DNA of 64,000 nt from positions 85,008,420 to 85,072,419 of the forward strand of contig OX439036.1 in the NCBI GenBank assembly GCA_949317995.1. Reading direction: 5' to 3'. This DNA comes from Acholoe squamosa (lineage: Eukaryota; Annelida; Polychaeta; Phyllodocida; Polynoidae). Positions 43,285 to 56,384 of this stretch are shown piece by piece. Within the stretch, counting starts at the first letter, position 1; each line of letters opens with the position of its first letter. The notes below the pieces were generated by a model. That model was not told the DNA's origin. It was given only the letters and a program-made list of their open reading frames with translations, and searched no databases. A program made the translations under genes and the position numbers.

Positions 43285-46200
43285 CATGGGTGACAAATTA
43301 TTCTTTTATTCACTCAAAATTGCTAGTTTATGGTGCCTGGACAACATTTAGACCAATATTCAAAACATTTGATAAGCCTGGACAACACTTGGTGTGGTAT
43401 AGTATGTGTCGGGATTCATATAGGATTACTACAGGGATGAGCATGTGTACTATCTCAATATCAGATGGGTGACAAATTATTCTTTTATTCACTCCAAATT
43501 GCTAGTTTAAGGTGCCTGGACAACATTTAGACCAATATTTCATACATTTGATGAGCCTGGACAACACTTGGTGTGGTATAGTATGTGTCGGGATTCATAT
43601 AGGATTACTACAGGGATGAGCATGTGTACTATCTCAATATCGGATGGGTGACAAATTATTCTTTTATTCACTCCAAATTGCTAGTTTAAGGTGCCTGGAC
43701 AACATCTAGACCAATATTTCATACATTTGATGAGCCTGGACAACAGTTGGTATGGTATAGTAAGTGTCGGGGTTGACATAGGATTACTACAGGGATGAGC
43801 ATGTGTGCTATCTCAATACCGGATGGGTGACAAATTATTCTTTTATTCACTCCAAATTGCTAGTTTAAGGTGCCTGGACAACATTTAGACCAATATTCAA
43901 AACATTTGATGAGCCTGGACAACACTTGGTCTTGTATAGTAAGTGTCAGGGTTGACATAGGATTACTACAGGGATGAGCATGTGTACTATCTCAATATCG
44001 GATGGGTGACAAATTATTCTTTTATTCACTCCAAATTGCTAGTTTATGGTGCCTGGACAACATTTAGACCAATATTCAAAACATTTGATAAGCCTGGACA
44101 ACAGTTGGTCTGGTATAGTATGTGTCGGGATTCATATAGGATTACTACAGGGATGAACATGTGTGCTATCTCAATATCGGATGAGTGACAAATTATTTCT
44201 TTATTCACTACAAATTGCTAGTTTAAGGTGCCTGGACAACATTTAGACCAATATTTCATACATTTGATGAGCCTGGACAACACTTGGTGTGGTATAGTAT
44301 GTGTCGGGATTCATATAGGATTACTACAGGGATGAGCATGTGTACTATCTCAATATCGGATGGGTGACAAATTATTCTTTTATTCACTCCAAATTGCTAG
44401 TTTATGGTGCCTGGACAACATTTAGACCAATATTCAAAACATTTGATAAGCCTGGACAACACTTGGTGTGGTATAGTATGTGTCGGGATTCATATAGGAT
44501 TACTACAGGGATGAGCATGTGTACTATCTCAATATCAGATGGGTGACAAATTATTCTTTTATTCACTCCAAATTGCTAGTTTAAGGTGCCTGGACAACAT
44601 TTAGACCAATATTTCATACATTTGATGAGCCTGGACAACAGTTGGTCTGGTATAGTAAGTGTCGGGGTTGACATAGGATTACTACAGGGATGAGCATGTG
44701 TGCTATCTCAATACCGGATGGGTGACAAATTATTCTTTTATTCACTCCAAATTGCTAGTTTAAGGTGCCTGGACAACATTTAGACCAATATTTCATACAT
44801 TTGATGAGCCTGGACAACAGTTGGTCTGGTATAGTAAGTGTCGGGGTTGACATAGGATTACTACAGGGATGAGCATGTGTACTATCTCAATATCGGATAG
44901 GTGACAAATTATTCTTTTATTCACTCCAAATTGCTAGTTTAAGGTGCCTGGACAACATTTACACCAATATTTCATACATTTGATGAGCCTGGACAACAGT
45001 TGGTGTGGTATAGTATGTGTCGGGATTCATATAGGATTACTAGAGGGATGAGCATGTGTACTATCTCAATATCGGATGGGTGACAAATTATTCTTTTATT
45101 CACTCCAAATTGCTAGTTTAAGGTGCCTGGACAACATTTAGACCAATATTTCATACATTTGATAAGCCTGGACAACAGTTGGTCTGGTATAGTATGTGTC
45201 GGGATTCATATAGGATTACTACAGGGATGAACATGTGTGCTATCTCAATATCGGATGAGTGACAAATTATTTCTTTATTCACTACAAATTGCTAGTTTAA
45301 GGTGCCTGGACAACATTTAGACCAATATTTCATACATTAGATGAGCCTGGACAACACTTGGTGTGGTATAGTATGTGTCGGGATTCATATAGGATTACTA
45401 CAGGGATGAGCATGTGTACTATCTCAATATCGGATTGGTGACAAATTATTCTTTTATTCACTCCAAATTGCTAGTTTATGGTGCCTGGACAACATTTAGA
45501 CCAATATTCAAAACATTTGATAAGCCTGGACAACACTTGGTGTGGTATAGTAAGTGTCGGGATTCATATAGGATTACTACAGGGATGAGCATGTGTACTA
45601 TCTCAATATCGGATGGGTGACAAATTATTCTTTTATTCACTCCAAATTGCTAGTTTAAGGTGCCTGGACAACATTTAGACCAATATTTCATACATTTGAT
45701 GAGCCTGGACAACAGTTGGTCTGGTATAGTATGTGTCGGGATTCATATAGGATTACTACAGGGATGAACATGTGTGCTATCTCAATATCGGATGAGTGAC
45801 AAATTATTTCTTTATTCACTACAAATTGCTAGTTTAAGGTGCCTGGACAACATTTAGACCAATATTTCATACATTAGATGAGCCTGGACAACACTTGGTG
45901 TGGTATAGTATGTGTCGGGATTCATATAGGATTACTACAGGGATGAGCATGTGTACTATCTCAATATCGGATGGGTGACAAATTATTCTTTTATTCACTC
46001 CAAATTGCTAGTTTATGGTGCCTGGACAACATTTAGACCAATATTCAAAACATTTGATAAGCCTGGACAACACTTGGTGTGGTATAGTAAGTGTCGGGAT
46101 TCATATAGGATTACTACAGGGATGAGCATGTGTACTATCTCAATATCAGATGGGTGACAAATTATTCTTTTATTCACTCCAAATTGCTAGTTTAAGGTGC

Positions 46201-49200
46201 CTGGACAACATTTAGACCAATATTCAAAACATTTGATGAGCCTGGACAACACTTGGTGTGGTATAGTAAGTGTCGGGATTCATATAGGATTACTACAGGG
46301 ATGAGCATGTGTACTATCTCAATATCAGATGGGTGACAAATTATTCTTTTATTCACTCCAAATTGCTAGTTTAAGGTGCCTGGACAACATTTAGACCAAT
46401 ATTTCATACATTTGATGAGCCTGGACAACACTTGGTGTGGTATAGTATGTGTCGGGATTCATATAGGATTACTACAGGGATGAGCATGTGTACTATCTCA
46501 ATATCGGATGGGTGACAAATTATTCTTTTATTCACTCCAAATTGCTAGTTTATGGTGCCTGGACAACATTTAGACCAATATTCAAAACATTTGATAAGCC
46601 TGGACAACACTTGGTGTGGTATAGTATGTGTCGGGATTCATATAGGATTACTACAGGGATGAGCATGTGTACTATCTCAATATCAGATGGGTGACAAATT
46701 ATTCTTTTATTCACTCCAAATTGCTAGTTTAAGGTGCCTGGACAACATTTAGACCAATATTTCATACATTTGATGAGCCTGGACAACAGTTGGTCTGGTA
46801 TAGTAAGTGTCGGGGTTGACATAGGATTACTACAGGGATGAGCATGTGTGCTATCTCAATACCGGATGGGTGACAAATTATTCTTTTATTCACTCCAAAT
46901 TGCTAGTTTAAGGTGCCTGGACAACATTTAGACCAATATTTCATACATTTGATGAGCCTGGACAACAGTTGGTCTGGTATAGTAAGTGTCGGGGTTGACA
47001 TAGGATTACTACAGGGATGAGCATGTGTACTATCTCAATATCGGATAGGTGACAAATTATTCTTTTATTCACTCCAAATTGCTAGTTTAAGGTGCCTGGA
47101 CAACATTTACACCAATATTTCATACATTTGATGAGCCTGGACAACAGTTGGTGTGGTATAGTATGTGTCGGGATTCATATAGGATTACTAGAGGGATGAG
47201 CATGTGTACTATCTCAATATCGGATGGGTGACAAATTATTCTTTTATTCACTCCAAATTGCTAGTTTAAGGTGCCTGGACAACATTTAGACCAATATTTC
47301 ATACATTTGATAAGCCTGGACAACAGTTGGTCTGGTATAGTATGTGTCGGGATTCATATAGGATTACTACAGGGATGAACATGTGTGCTATCTCAATATC
47401 GGATGAGTGACAAATTATTTCTTTATTCACTACAAATTGCTAGTTTAAGGTGCCTGGACAACATTTAGACCAATATTTCATACATTAGATGAGCCTGGAC
47501 AACACTTGGTGTGGTATAGTATGTGTCGGGATTCATATAGGATTACTACAGGGATGAGCATGTGTACTATCTCAATATCGGATTGGTGACAAATTATTCT
47601 TTTATTCACTCCAAATTGCTAGTTTATGGTGCCTGGACAACATTTAGACCAATATTCAAAACATTTGATAAGCCTGGACAACACTTGGTGTGGTATAGTA
47701 AGTGTCGGGATTCATATAGGATTACTACAGGGATGAGCATGTGTACTATCTCAATATCGGATGGGTGACAAATTATTCTTTTATTCACTCCAAATTGCTA
47801 GTTTAAGGTGCCTGGACAACATTTAGACCAATATTTCATACATTTGATAAGCCTGGACAACAGTTGGTCTGGTATAGTATGTGTCGGGATTCATATAGGA
47901 TTACTACAGGGATGAACATGTGTGCTATCTCAATATCGGATGAGTGACAAATTATTTCTTTATTCACTACAAATTGCTAGTTTAAGGTGCCTGGAAAACA
48001 TTTAGACCAATATTTCATACATTAGATGAGCCTGGACAACACTTGGTGTGGTATAGTATGTGTCGGGATTCATATAGGATTACTACAGGGATGAGCATGT
48101 GTACTATCTCAATATCGGATGGGTGACAAATTATTCTTTTATTCACTCCAAATTGCTAGTTTATGGTGCCTGGACAACATTTAGACCAATATTCAAAACA
48201 TTTGATAAGCATGGACAACACTTGGTGTGGTATAGTAAGTGTCGGGATTCATATAGGATTACTACAGGGATGAGCATGTGTACTATCTCAATATCAGATG
48301 GGTGACAAATTATTCTTTTATTCACTCCAAATTGCTAGTTTAAGGTGCCTGGACAACATTTAGACCAATATTCAAAACATTTGATGAGCCTGGACAACAG
48401 TTGGTCTGGTATAGTAAGTGTCGGGGTTGACATAGGATTACTACAGGGATGAGCATGTGTGCTATCTCAATACCGGATGGGTGACAAATTATTCTTTTAT
48501 TCACTCCAAATTGCTAGTTTAAGGTGCCTGGACAACATTTAGACCAATATTCAAAACATTTGATGAGCCTGGACAACACTTGGTCTGGTATAGTAAGTGT
48601 CAGGGTTGACATAGGATTACTACAGGGATGAACATGTGTGCTATCTCAATATCGGATGAGTGACAAATTATTTCTTTATTCACTACAAATTGCTAGTTTA
48701 AGGTGCCTGGACAACATTTAGACCAATATTTCATACATTTGATGAGCCTGGACAACACTTGGTGTGGTATAGTATGTGTCGGGATTCATATAGGATTACT
48801 ACAGGGATGAGCATGTGTACTATCTCAATATCGGATGGGTGACAAATTATTCTTTTATTCACTCCAAATTGCTAGTTTAAGGTGCCTGGACAACATTTAG
48901 ACCAATATTTCATACATTTGATGAGCCTGGACAACAGTTGGTCTGGTATAGTAAGTGTCGGGGTTGACATAGGATTACTACAGGGATGAGCATGTGTACT
49001 ATCTCAATATCGGATGGGTGACAAATTATTCTTTTATTCACTCCAAATTGCTAGTTTAAGGTGCCTGGACAACATTTAGACCAATATTTCATACATTTGA
49101 TGAGCCTGGACAACAGTTGGTATGGTATAGTAAGTGTCGGGATTCATATAGGATTACTACAGGGATGAGTATATGTACTATCTCAATATCAGATGGGTGA

Positions 49201-49220
49201 CAAATTATTCTTTTATTCAC
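43285..49220. repeat. 179-bp satellite, about 33 monomers with 12-monomer higher-order repeat
   Basis: TGACAAATTATTC recurs every 179 bp (43,291; 43,470; 43,649 and on). Variant monomers (TCATACATTTGATGAG against TCAAAACATTTGATAAG; GTCTGG against GTGTGG) recur in a fixed order. Diagnostic variants such as ATTTACACCAATAT at 44,957 and 47,105 are 2,148 bp apart, exactly 12 x 179. A 68-codon frame per some monomers is not a gene. Confidence 0.97.
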
Positions 49221-49395
49221 TTAGCCCCCCCCCCTACGTTTTCCTCATTTTCTGACCCCAGAGCTGTAAGTTTTAGCCCCCCCTACGTTTGCCTCATTTT
49301 CTGACTCCAGAGGTGTAAATTTTAGCCCCCCCTACGTTTTCCTCATTTTCTGACCCCAGAGCTGTAAGTTTTAGCCCCCCCCCCCTCCGTTATAT
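49219..49395. repeat. Short tandem repeat, about 57 bp, three copies
   Basis: Units TTAGCCCCCCCTACGTTTTC then CTCATTTTCTGACCCCAGAG. It replaces the last satellite monomer, whose sequence stops after TTCACT. Confidence 0.9.
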
Positions 49396-49489
49396 TGTTC
49401 TTGTTTTTCAACTTACTGTGGAAAAAAGGGTAGATCTACACAAGTTTCAAGTTTCAAGGTTGAAATTGCCGCCACGAAGAGGCACGAAG

Positions 49490-50630
49490 ATCTGGCAGAT
49501 AGGAAATAGTCAGAATTTCTCAATAGGGCAGATGTACAATCATAGTTATGGTGTTATCCATCGTTAATCACTGTATACATACATTTCCCATTGATTATCC
49601 ATTATCTGCATATGGTTGACTATGGATGTTCACATTATATGGGAAATAGTTAAAATTTCCAGATAGGGTAAATGTACAATCATATTTATGGTGTTATCCA
49701 TAGTTAGTCACTGTATACATACATTTCCCATTGAGTATCCATTATCTGCATTTGGTTGACTATGGATGTTTACATTATATGGGAAATACTCAGAATTTCT
49801 CGATAGGGCAGATGTACAATCAAATTCATGGTGTTATCCATAGTTAGGCATTGTATACATAGCTTTCCCATTGATTATCCATTATCTGCATATTGTTGAC
49901 TATAGTTAACCACATTATATGGGAAATAGTCAGAATTTCTAGATAGGGCAAAGGTACAATCAAATTCATGGTGTTATCCATAGTTAGGCATTGTATACAT
50001 AGCTTTCCCATTGATTATCCATTATCTGCATACTGTTGACTATAGTTAACCACATTATATGGGAAATAGTCAGAATTTCTAGATAGGGCAAAGGTACAAT
50101 CAAATTCATGGTGTTATCCATAGTTAGGCATTGTATACATAGCTTTCCCATTGATTATCCATTATCTGCATACTGTTGACTATAGTTAACCACATTATAT
50201 GGGAAATAGTCAGAATTTCTAGATAGGGCAAAGGTACAATCAAATTCATGGTGTTATCCATAGATAGGCATTGTATACATAGCTTTCCCATATGGTTGAC
50301 CAGGGTTAGCCACATAATATGGGAAAAAGACAGAATTTCTCTTTAGGGCAGATTTACAATAATATCCATGGTGTTATCCATAGTTAGGCACTGTAAGCAT
50401 AGATTTGCCATTGAGTATCCATTATCTGCATGCAGTTGCCCATGGCAAACCACAGTATGCATAGATCTGCCTTTGAGTATCAATTATCTTTGTATGGTTG
50501 ACCATGGTTAGCCACATTATATGGGAAAAAGTTGGAATTTCTCTATAGCGTAGATGTACAGTCAAATTCATGGTGTTATCCATAGTTAGCCATTGTATAT
50601 ATAGGTTTCCCATTGAGTATCCATTCTGTG
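49490..50630. repeat. 140-bp tandem repeat, array C
   Basis: GTGTTATCCA at 49,551; 49,691; 49,831; 49,971; 50,111; 50,251 (exact 140-bp steps), then shorter and longer units. Each contains ATTATATGGGAAATAGTCAG and CATTGATTATCCATTATCTG. Confidence 0.95.
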
Positions 50631-50689
50631 TAGAGGTCGGCGGAAAATGTTTGTTGATGTATTAGTACGCGTTCCACGTGTGGCGGCTG

Positions 50690-51365
50690 GCCGAAAGCCC
50701 TCTCGGGGCACTGCTCGGGATCTACATAGAGTTTTTATAGGAGAGACTGGGTACATGATCCAAACTTGAAATTGATGCAGGATTTCTCAATAAACCTCCA
50801 CTACTTTTGAGATAAGTGTGCCCGGCTAATGTTTTGAGCAAATTCATATTAATATATGCAGTCCGGCTCTCATATGATGGGCGAGGGCACTGCTCGGGAT
50901 CTACATAGAGTTTGTATAGGAGCGACTGGGTAAATGATTCAAACTTAAAATTGATGCAGGATTTCTCAATAAACCTCCACTACTTTTGAGATAAGTGTGC
51001 CTGGCTAATGTTTTGAGCAAATTCACATTAATATATGCAGTCCGGCTCTCATATGATGGGCGAGGGCACTGCTCGGGATCTACATAGAGTTTGTATAGGA
51101 GCGACTGGGTAAATGATTCAAACTTGAAATTGATGTAGGATTTCTCAATAAACCTCCACTACTTTTGAGATAAGTGTGCCCGGCTAATGTTTTGAGCAAA
51201 TTCATATTAATATAGGCGAGGGCACTGCTCGGGATCTACATAGAGTTTGTATAGGAGCGACTGGGTAAATGATTCAAACTTGAAATTGATGCAAGATTTC
51301 TCAATAAACCTCCACTACTTTTGAGATAATTGTGCCCGGCTAATGTTTTGAGCAAATTCACATTC
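50690..51365. repeat. Second 179-bp tandem repeat, array B, unrelated to the main satellite
   Basis: CTCGGGATCTACATAGAGTT recurs with 179-bp spacing (50,717; 50,896; 51,075 for its GGGA) and then 156 bp after a deletion. By eye it shares no sequence with the 43-49 kb monomer. Confidence 0.93.
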
Positions 51366-51958
51366 ATGTGCTCAGTGCCTAACTATGGATAACACCATGA
51401 ATATGATTGTTCATCTGGCCTATAGAGAAATTCCAACTATTTCCCATATAATGTGGCTATCAATAGTCAACCAAACGCAGGCTGTGGATAATCCATGGAA
51501 CATCTATGTTATCAGTGCCTATCAGTGGATAACACCATGAATATAATTGTTTGTCTGGCCTATAGAGAAATTCCAAATATTTCCCATATAATGTGGCTAT
51601 CTATAGTCAACCAAATGTAGACAATGGATAATCCATGGAACATCTATGTGATCAGTGCCTAACTATGGATAACACCATGAATATGATTGTTCATCTGGCC
51701 TATAGAGAAATTCCAACTGTTTCCCATATAATGTGGCTATCCATAGTCAGATAAGGGATACTCGATGGACCATCCATGTATACAGTGCCTAACTATGGAT
51801 AACACCATGAATATAATTGTTTGTCTGGCCTATAGAGAAATTCCAAGTATTCCCCATATAATGTGGCTATCCATAGTCAACCAAATGCAGACAATGGATA
51901 ATCCATAGAACATCTATGTGCCTATAGAGAAATTCCAACTGTTTCCCATATAATGTGG
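51366..51958. repeat. Array C in inverted orientation
   Basis: AACACCATGA at 51,391; 51,531; 51,671; 51,801. Text such as GGATAACACCATGAAT and CCCATATAATGTGGCTAT is the inverse complement of the 49.5-50.6 kb units. Confidence 0.93.
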
Positions 51959-52395
51959 CAAATTCAGATCAATAAATGCAGTGCGGCTCTCTTGTGATGG
52001 GCGAGGGCATGGGTTAGGTTGGATATAGGGTTTATATAGGAACGACTGGGTACATGAACCCACCTTGAAATTGGTATATGATTTCTTCATGAACCGCTAC
52101 CAATTTTGAGATAAGTGTGCCCGTCTAACTTTTTCAGCAAATTCAGATCAATAAATGCAGTGCGGCTCTCATATGATGGGCGAGGGCATGGGTCAGGATG
52201 GACATAGGGTTTATATAGGAATGACTGGGTACAACATTTTCAGCAAATTCACATCAATATATGCAGTGCGGCTCTCATGTGATGGGCGAGGGCATGGGTT
52301 AGGGTGGATATAGGGTTTATATAGGAACGACTGGGTACATGATCCCAACTTGAAATTGATGCAGGATTTCTTCATGAACCTCTACTAATTTTGAG
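51959..52395. repeat. Diverged array B units
   Basis: GATGGGCGAGGGCATGGGTT units of roughly 170-180 bp plus a short one, same orientation as 50.7-51.4 kb. Confidence 0.88.
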
Positions 52396-52429
52396 ATCTA
52401 TAGAGAAATATAGGTGCGGCTGGGCCTCT

Positions 52430-52680
52430 GACAACCCTTACCCTTGGTGAGAGGGATTTTTGGCCAAAAAGTGACCCTTGGTTTTTTATTTTGAAATTTA
52501 CCTTTGATGTGCAGAATTTTTATCAAAACTGACCATATTTGGCAGAATTATTGATGGAAATCCCGAAAACTGGCACTTATTTTGATGTGCAGGGTCAAAA
52601 TATGAGAAAAGTGACCCTTGGTGAGAGGGATTTTGGCTAAAAGTGACCCTTGGTGAGAGGGATTTGAACAAAACCAGACC
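52430..52680. repeat. Short GTGACCCTTGGTGAGAGGGA repeats
   Basis: Three to four partial copies within about 250 bp, followed directly by a MITE fragment. Confidence 0.7.
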
Positions 52681-52682
52681 CT

Positions 52683-52850
52683 TAGGGAGTGGTCATTTAT
52701 TATCAACAGGGGGGGTGGTGGGTTTGAGGGGGGGCGTAAAAAATTCTGACCCCTCTTGAGGGGGGGCTAAAAAAATTTTGACCCCTCTTGAGGGGGGGCT
52801 AAAAAAATTTACCCTCTTTTTAGTAAAAAAGCCCGCGCGCTACTATAGAT
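52683..52850. mobile_element. Fragment of the GGGAGTGGTCATT MITE family
   Basis: Begins TTAGGGAGTGGTCATTTATT with G runs, TTGACCCCTCTTGAG doubled, then TAGTAAAAAAGCCCGCGCGC. It abuts a piece of array B (TTGAGCAAATTCACATTAAT). Confidence 0.75.
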
Positions 52851-53307
52851 TTGAGCAAATTCACATTAATATATGTAGTCTGGCTCTCATACGATGGACA
52901 AGGGCATGGATCAGGATGAACGATTTCTCAGTCCCGCTACATTATTTATTTCATATTTTACAGAGGGCCTATCTGAGCAAACAAGTTATAACTGCTGTAT
53001 CTTATCATCTTTTTGGGTCCATCCCAACACTGGGAAAACATTATCAGATCACAGGAAAATGCTTCATATTTTTTTTTTCTTGCCAAAACCTGAAAAGTTT
53101 TGGCCGTGTTAAACTAAGAGCTGCCATTTGTGGTCAAATAATATTCTTTTGTTTATGGTATTATATATTGGTCAAGTTTATGTTGAATTGTGTACATTTA
53201 TAAAATAAATCTAATATACTATGGTAAGGCTACACATGATAGGTGTAGGGCTGGACCAATGGCCACTCTGTCCACTTTCGCACCAGCTCAAATTTTAATA
53301 GGCCACG

Positions 53308-53324
53308 CCAGGAATCGAACCTGG
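53308..53324 (-). repeat. tRNA-like T arm / pol III box B fragment
   Basis: Minus strand CCAGG-TTCGATT-CCTGG forms a perfect T arm, and GGTTCGATTCC is a consensus box B. I find no matching acceptor stem or anticodon arm, so this is probably the remnant of a tRNA-derived SINE, not a tRNA gene. Confidence 0.45.
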
Positions 53325-53439
53325 GTACCCTACACCAAACATGTCTGGAGCTGCCCATAAATTTATAGTTACATGTATTCATTATACAGGAAATTACATT
53401 CTTACCTCCTGTAGGAGAGATACTATAAATTATCATTCA

Positions 53440-54218
53440 TTAATTATCTCTCATTGATTTATTCAATTTTATGATCACCTTGAAAGTAATGTAAATGTGA
53501 TTCAAAGTCAATAGGGAAATACATTTGTAATAGAGTACTGTGCTCTGTCCTCTCTACTAACATATTTATAACATATTATAATATTTTACTTTTCCCTTAC
53601 CGTCCACCTGTATATCAAAGCATGTCTTCCCCTTTTATTGGAAGATTCAATTATCTATTCAGATAATCGGGCCCTAGCGGAATGTACTCTGGGTTGCTGG
53701 TGTATGTGTTTTCATTGATTGGTGGATTTAATGTTAACCTTGAGTTTTGTTTTCATTTAACATCTATTAACAAAGAGACCTAAAGAGATGTTTGCACATT
53801 CAACCCAGAATACATTCCTTGAGCAGTATTCATGCTATACTTATGGTCTTGTACATGTGTATACAAATAGTGCTCATGGCTCTTCTCTGTTATAACCAGG
53901 ACATTTCTGAAACCAATTAAAACGTCACTGGTTAAGCTGTTCATGAAAGAGCCATCCAACATGAATGCTATATATGTCGTTCCAAAATCTATTGTTTAGG
54001 ATGCACATTCTATAAGCAAAATTGCCTCCTAGTTGACCTGCCCTTGTGTTCTATTTAGACCTATTTCTAAAATGACATCAGAAAATGCAGTCTGTAATCT
54101 GTACAAAGATAAAATATACTGAGACACATTTACAATGAATTACATGGAATTGAATATCAGTACGAACCCACAACCCATGGTATGGAAGGCAATGCAGGTT
54201 TCCAATGAATGAAGTGCT
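53440..54218. other. Intergenic, AT-rich
   Basis: No supportable gene, RNA or repeat. Confidence 0.4.
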
Positions 54219-55990
54219 TCTTGAGGATTACCTTGTAATGTCTTCTTAGCCATACCCAGAACATTCACCCATGTGGTTCCACTTTGGGGAATGAATAAGT
54301 CTAGGCCAAGTCAACACACAAGATTCCCTTGAACGAGTAGAAGAAACAGACCTTTCATTTATACTATACAACAATGGACAAAGGAAATGATGAAAATGCA
54401 GTACCTTTATGGTGAGATATAGAAATGACACACAGGAGAGAGAACAGGATACAAATACTTTGAAATGCTTACTGTATATATGCCTGATATATATTGAGTA
54501 CATTCACTGAATTATGCCCTGATCATCACAAACCAAGAACATGTGGTGATGTGCAGCTGTTTATCTGCTATTGATAGTTTTCCTTTCTACTATAGTGACC
54601 CTATTCATGGTTTTCAACATTGAAATGTGGAATTGGATATAACTAAGCACCCACAACATACAACTGAACATGGCAAGAAAGGCACTGCAGATTTCCAATG
54701 AAAAAATAGAGAATGGCATTACAGTGTAGGTTGATGACTATCTTGTAATGTCTTCTTAGCCGACCCAGAACATTCAACCATGTGGTTCCACTTTGGGCAA
54801 TGGATAAGTCTAGGCCAAGTAAACACACAAGATTTCCGCGAATGAGTAGGAGAACAAACAGACCTTTTATTTATAATATACAACAATGGACAAAGGAAAT
54901 CATGAAAATGCAGTACTATTATGGACAGATATAGTAATGCCACACAGGAGAGAGAACAGGATACAAATACTTTGAAATGCTTACTGCATGTATGCCTAAT
55001 ATCTTTCAAGACTGCCTGTGTACAGTGCTTGACCCTGTTCAATCCTCTTGAGGATTACCTTGTAATGTCTTTTTAGCCATACCCAGAACATTCACCCATG
55101 TGGTTCCACTTTGGGGAATGAATAAGTCTAGGCCAAGTCAACACACAAGATTCCCTTGAACGAGTAGAAGAAACAGACCTTTCATTTATACTATACAACA
55201 ATGAACAAAGGAAATGATGAAAATGCAGTACCTTTATGGTGAGATATAGAAATGACACACAAGAGAGAGAACAGGATACAAATACTTTGAAATGCTAACT
55301 GTATATATGCCTGATATATATTGAGTACATTCACTGAATTATGCCCTGATCATCACAAACCAAGAACATGTGGTGATGTGCAGCTGTTTATCTGCTATTG
55401 ATAGTTTTCCTTTCTACTATAGTGACCCTATTCATGGTTTTCAACATTGAAATGTGGAATTGGATATAACTAAGCACCCACAACATACAACTGAACATGG
55501 CAAGAAAGGCACTGCAGATTTCCAATGAAAAAATAGAGAATGGCATTACAGTGTAAGTTGATGACTATCTTGTAATGTCTTCTTAGCCGACCCAGAACAT
55601 TCACCCATGTGGTTCCACTTTGGGCAATGGATAAGTCTAGGCCAAGTAAACACACAAGATTTCCGCGAATGAGTAGGAGAACAAACAGACCTTTTATTTA
55701 TAATATACAACAATGGACAAAGGAAATCATGAAAATGCAGTACTTTTATGGACAGATATAGTGATGCCACACAGGAGAGAGAACAGGATACAAATACTTT
55801 GAAATGCTTACTGCATGTATGCCTAATATCTTTCAAGACTGCCTGTGTACAGTGTTTGACCCTGTTCAATCCTCTCGAGGATTACCTTGTAATGTCTTCT
55901 TAGCCATACCCAGAACATTCACCCATGTGGTTCCACTTTGGGGAATGGATAAGTCTAGGCCAAGTCAAAACACAAGACTCCTTGGAATGA
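54219..55990. repeat. 827-bp tandem duplication with five embedded sub-repeats
   Basis: Two nearly identical 827-bp units (starting near 54,219 and 55,046) plus part of a third. The phrase CATGTGGTTCCACTTTGGG recurs five times with alternating spacing of 514 and 313 bp, so each 827-bp unit already contains two diverged sub-units. The sub-repeat has a splice-donor-like CAAG/GTAATC on the minus strand, but frames are closed. Confidence 0.9.
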
Positions 55991-56384
55991 GTTGAAGAAA
56001 GAACAGAGCTTTGATTTACACTTTAAAACTATGGTTAAAGGAAATTAATGAAAATGAAAATGTTTCAATCGAAAGGTAGATTGATAGAGGCAAAAAAAGA
56101 TTCAGGGATACAACTACTTTGAAATGGTTCCCTGCTAGCACAACTAATCAAAATGATGTCTTTTTTATGTAAATCACATGAGTTTTCATGTAAGAATGAT
56201 GTAAATTGAACGAGTTGTGCTAGCTGGGTTACTGCATGCATGCATACCATCCATAGCGTACATTCAGTGAACTGGCTCTGTGGACAATAAGCCCTAAGTA
56301 ATATTAGTGAATTCTTCATTACAAATTTTCCATTTTCTCAAGTTCCACTCTCTTTGCTTACTCTGTCAAAGGCAGATTTTTCTT

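Noticed and set aside
43982-48305. Seven near-identical 68-aa ORFs (MYYLNIGWVTNYSF and on)
   Set aside because: They fall in register with the 179-bp satellite and end within each monomer. They are not a gene family.
52778-53203. 141-aa plus-strand ORF starting in MITE sequence
   Set aside because: Its first part is transposon sequence and the remainder has no motif, no splice support and unusual composition.
53250-53340. A tRNA gene on the minus strand
   Set aside because: A perfect T arm and box B are present, but no acceptor stem, D arm or anticodon arm can be placed. Kept only as a fragment.
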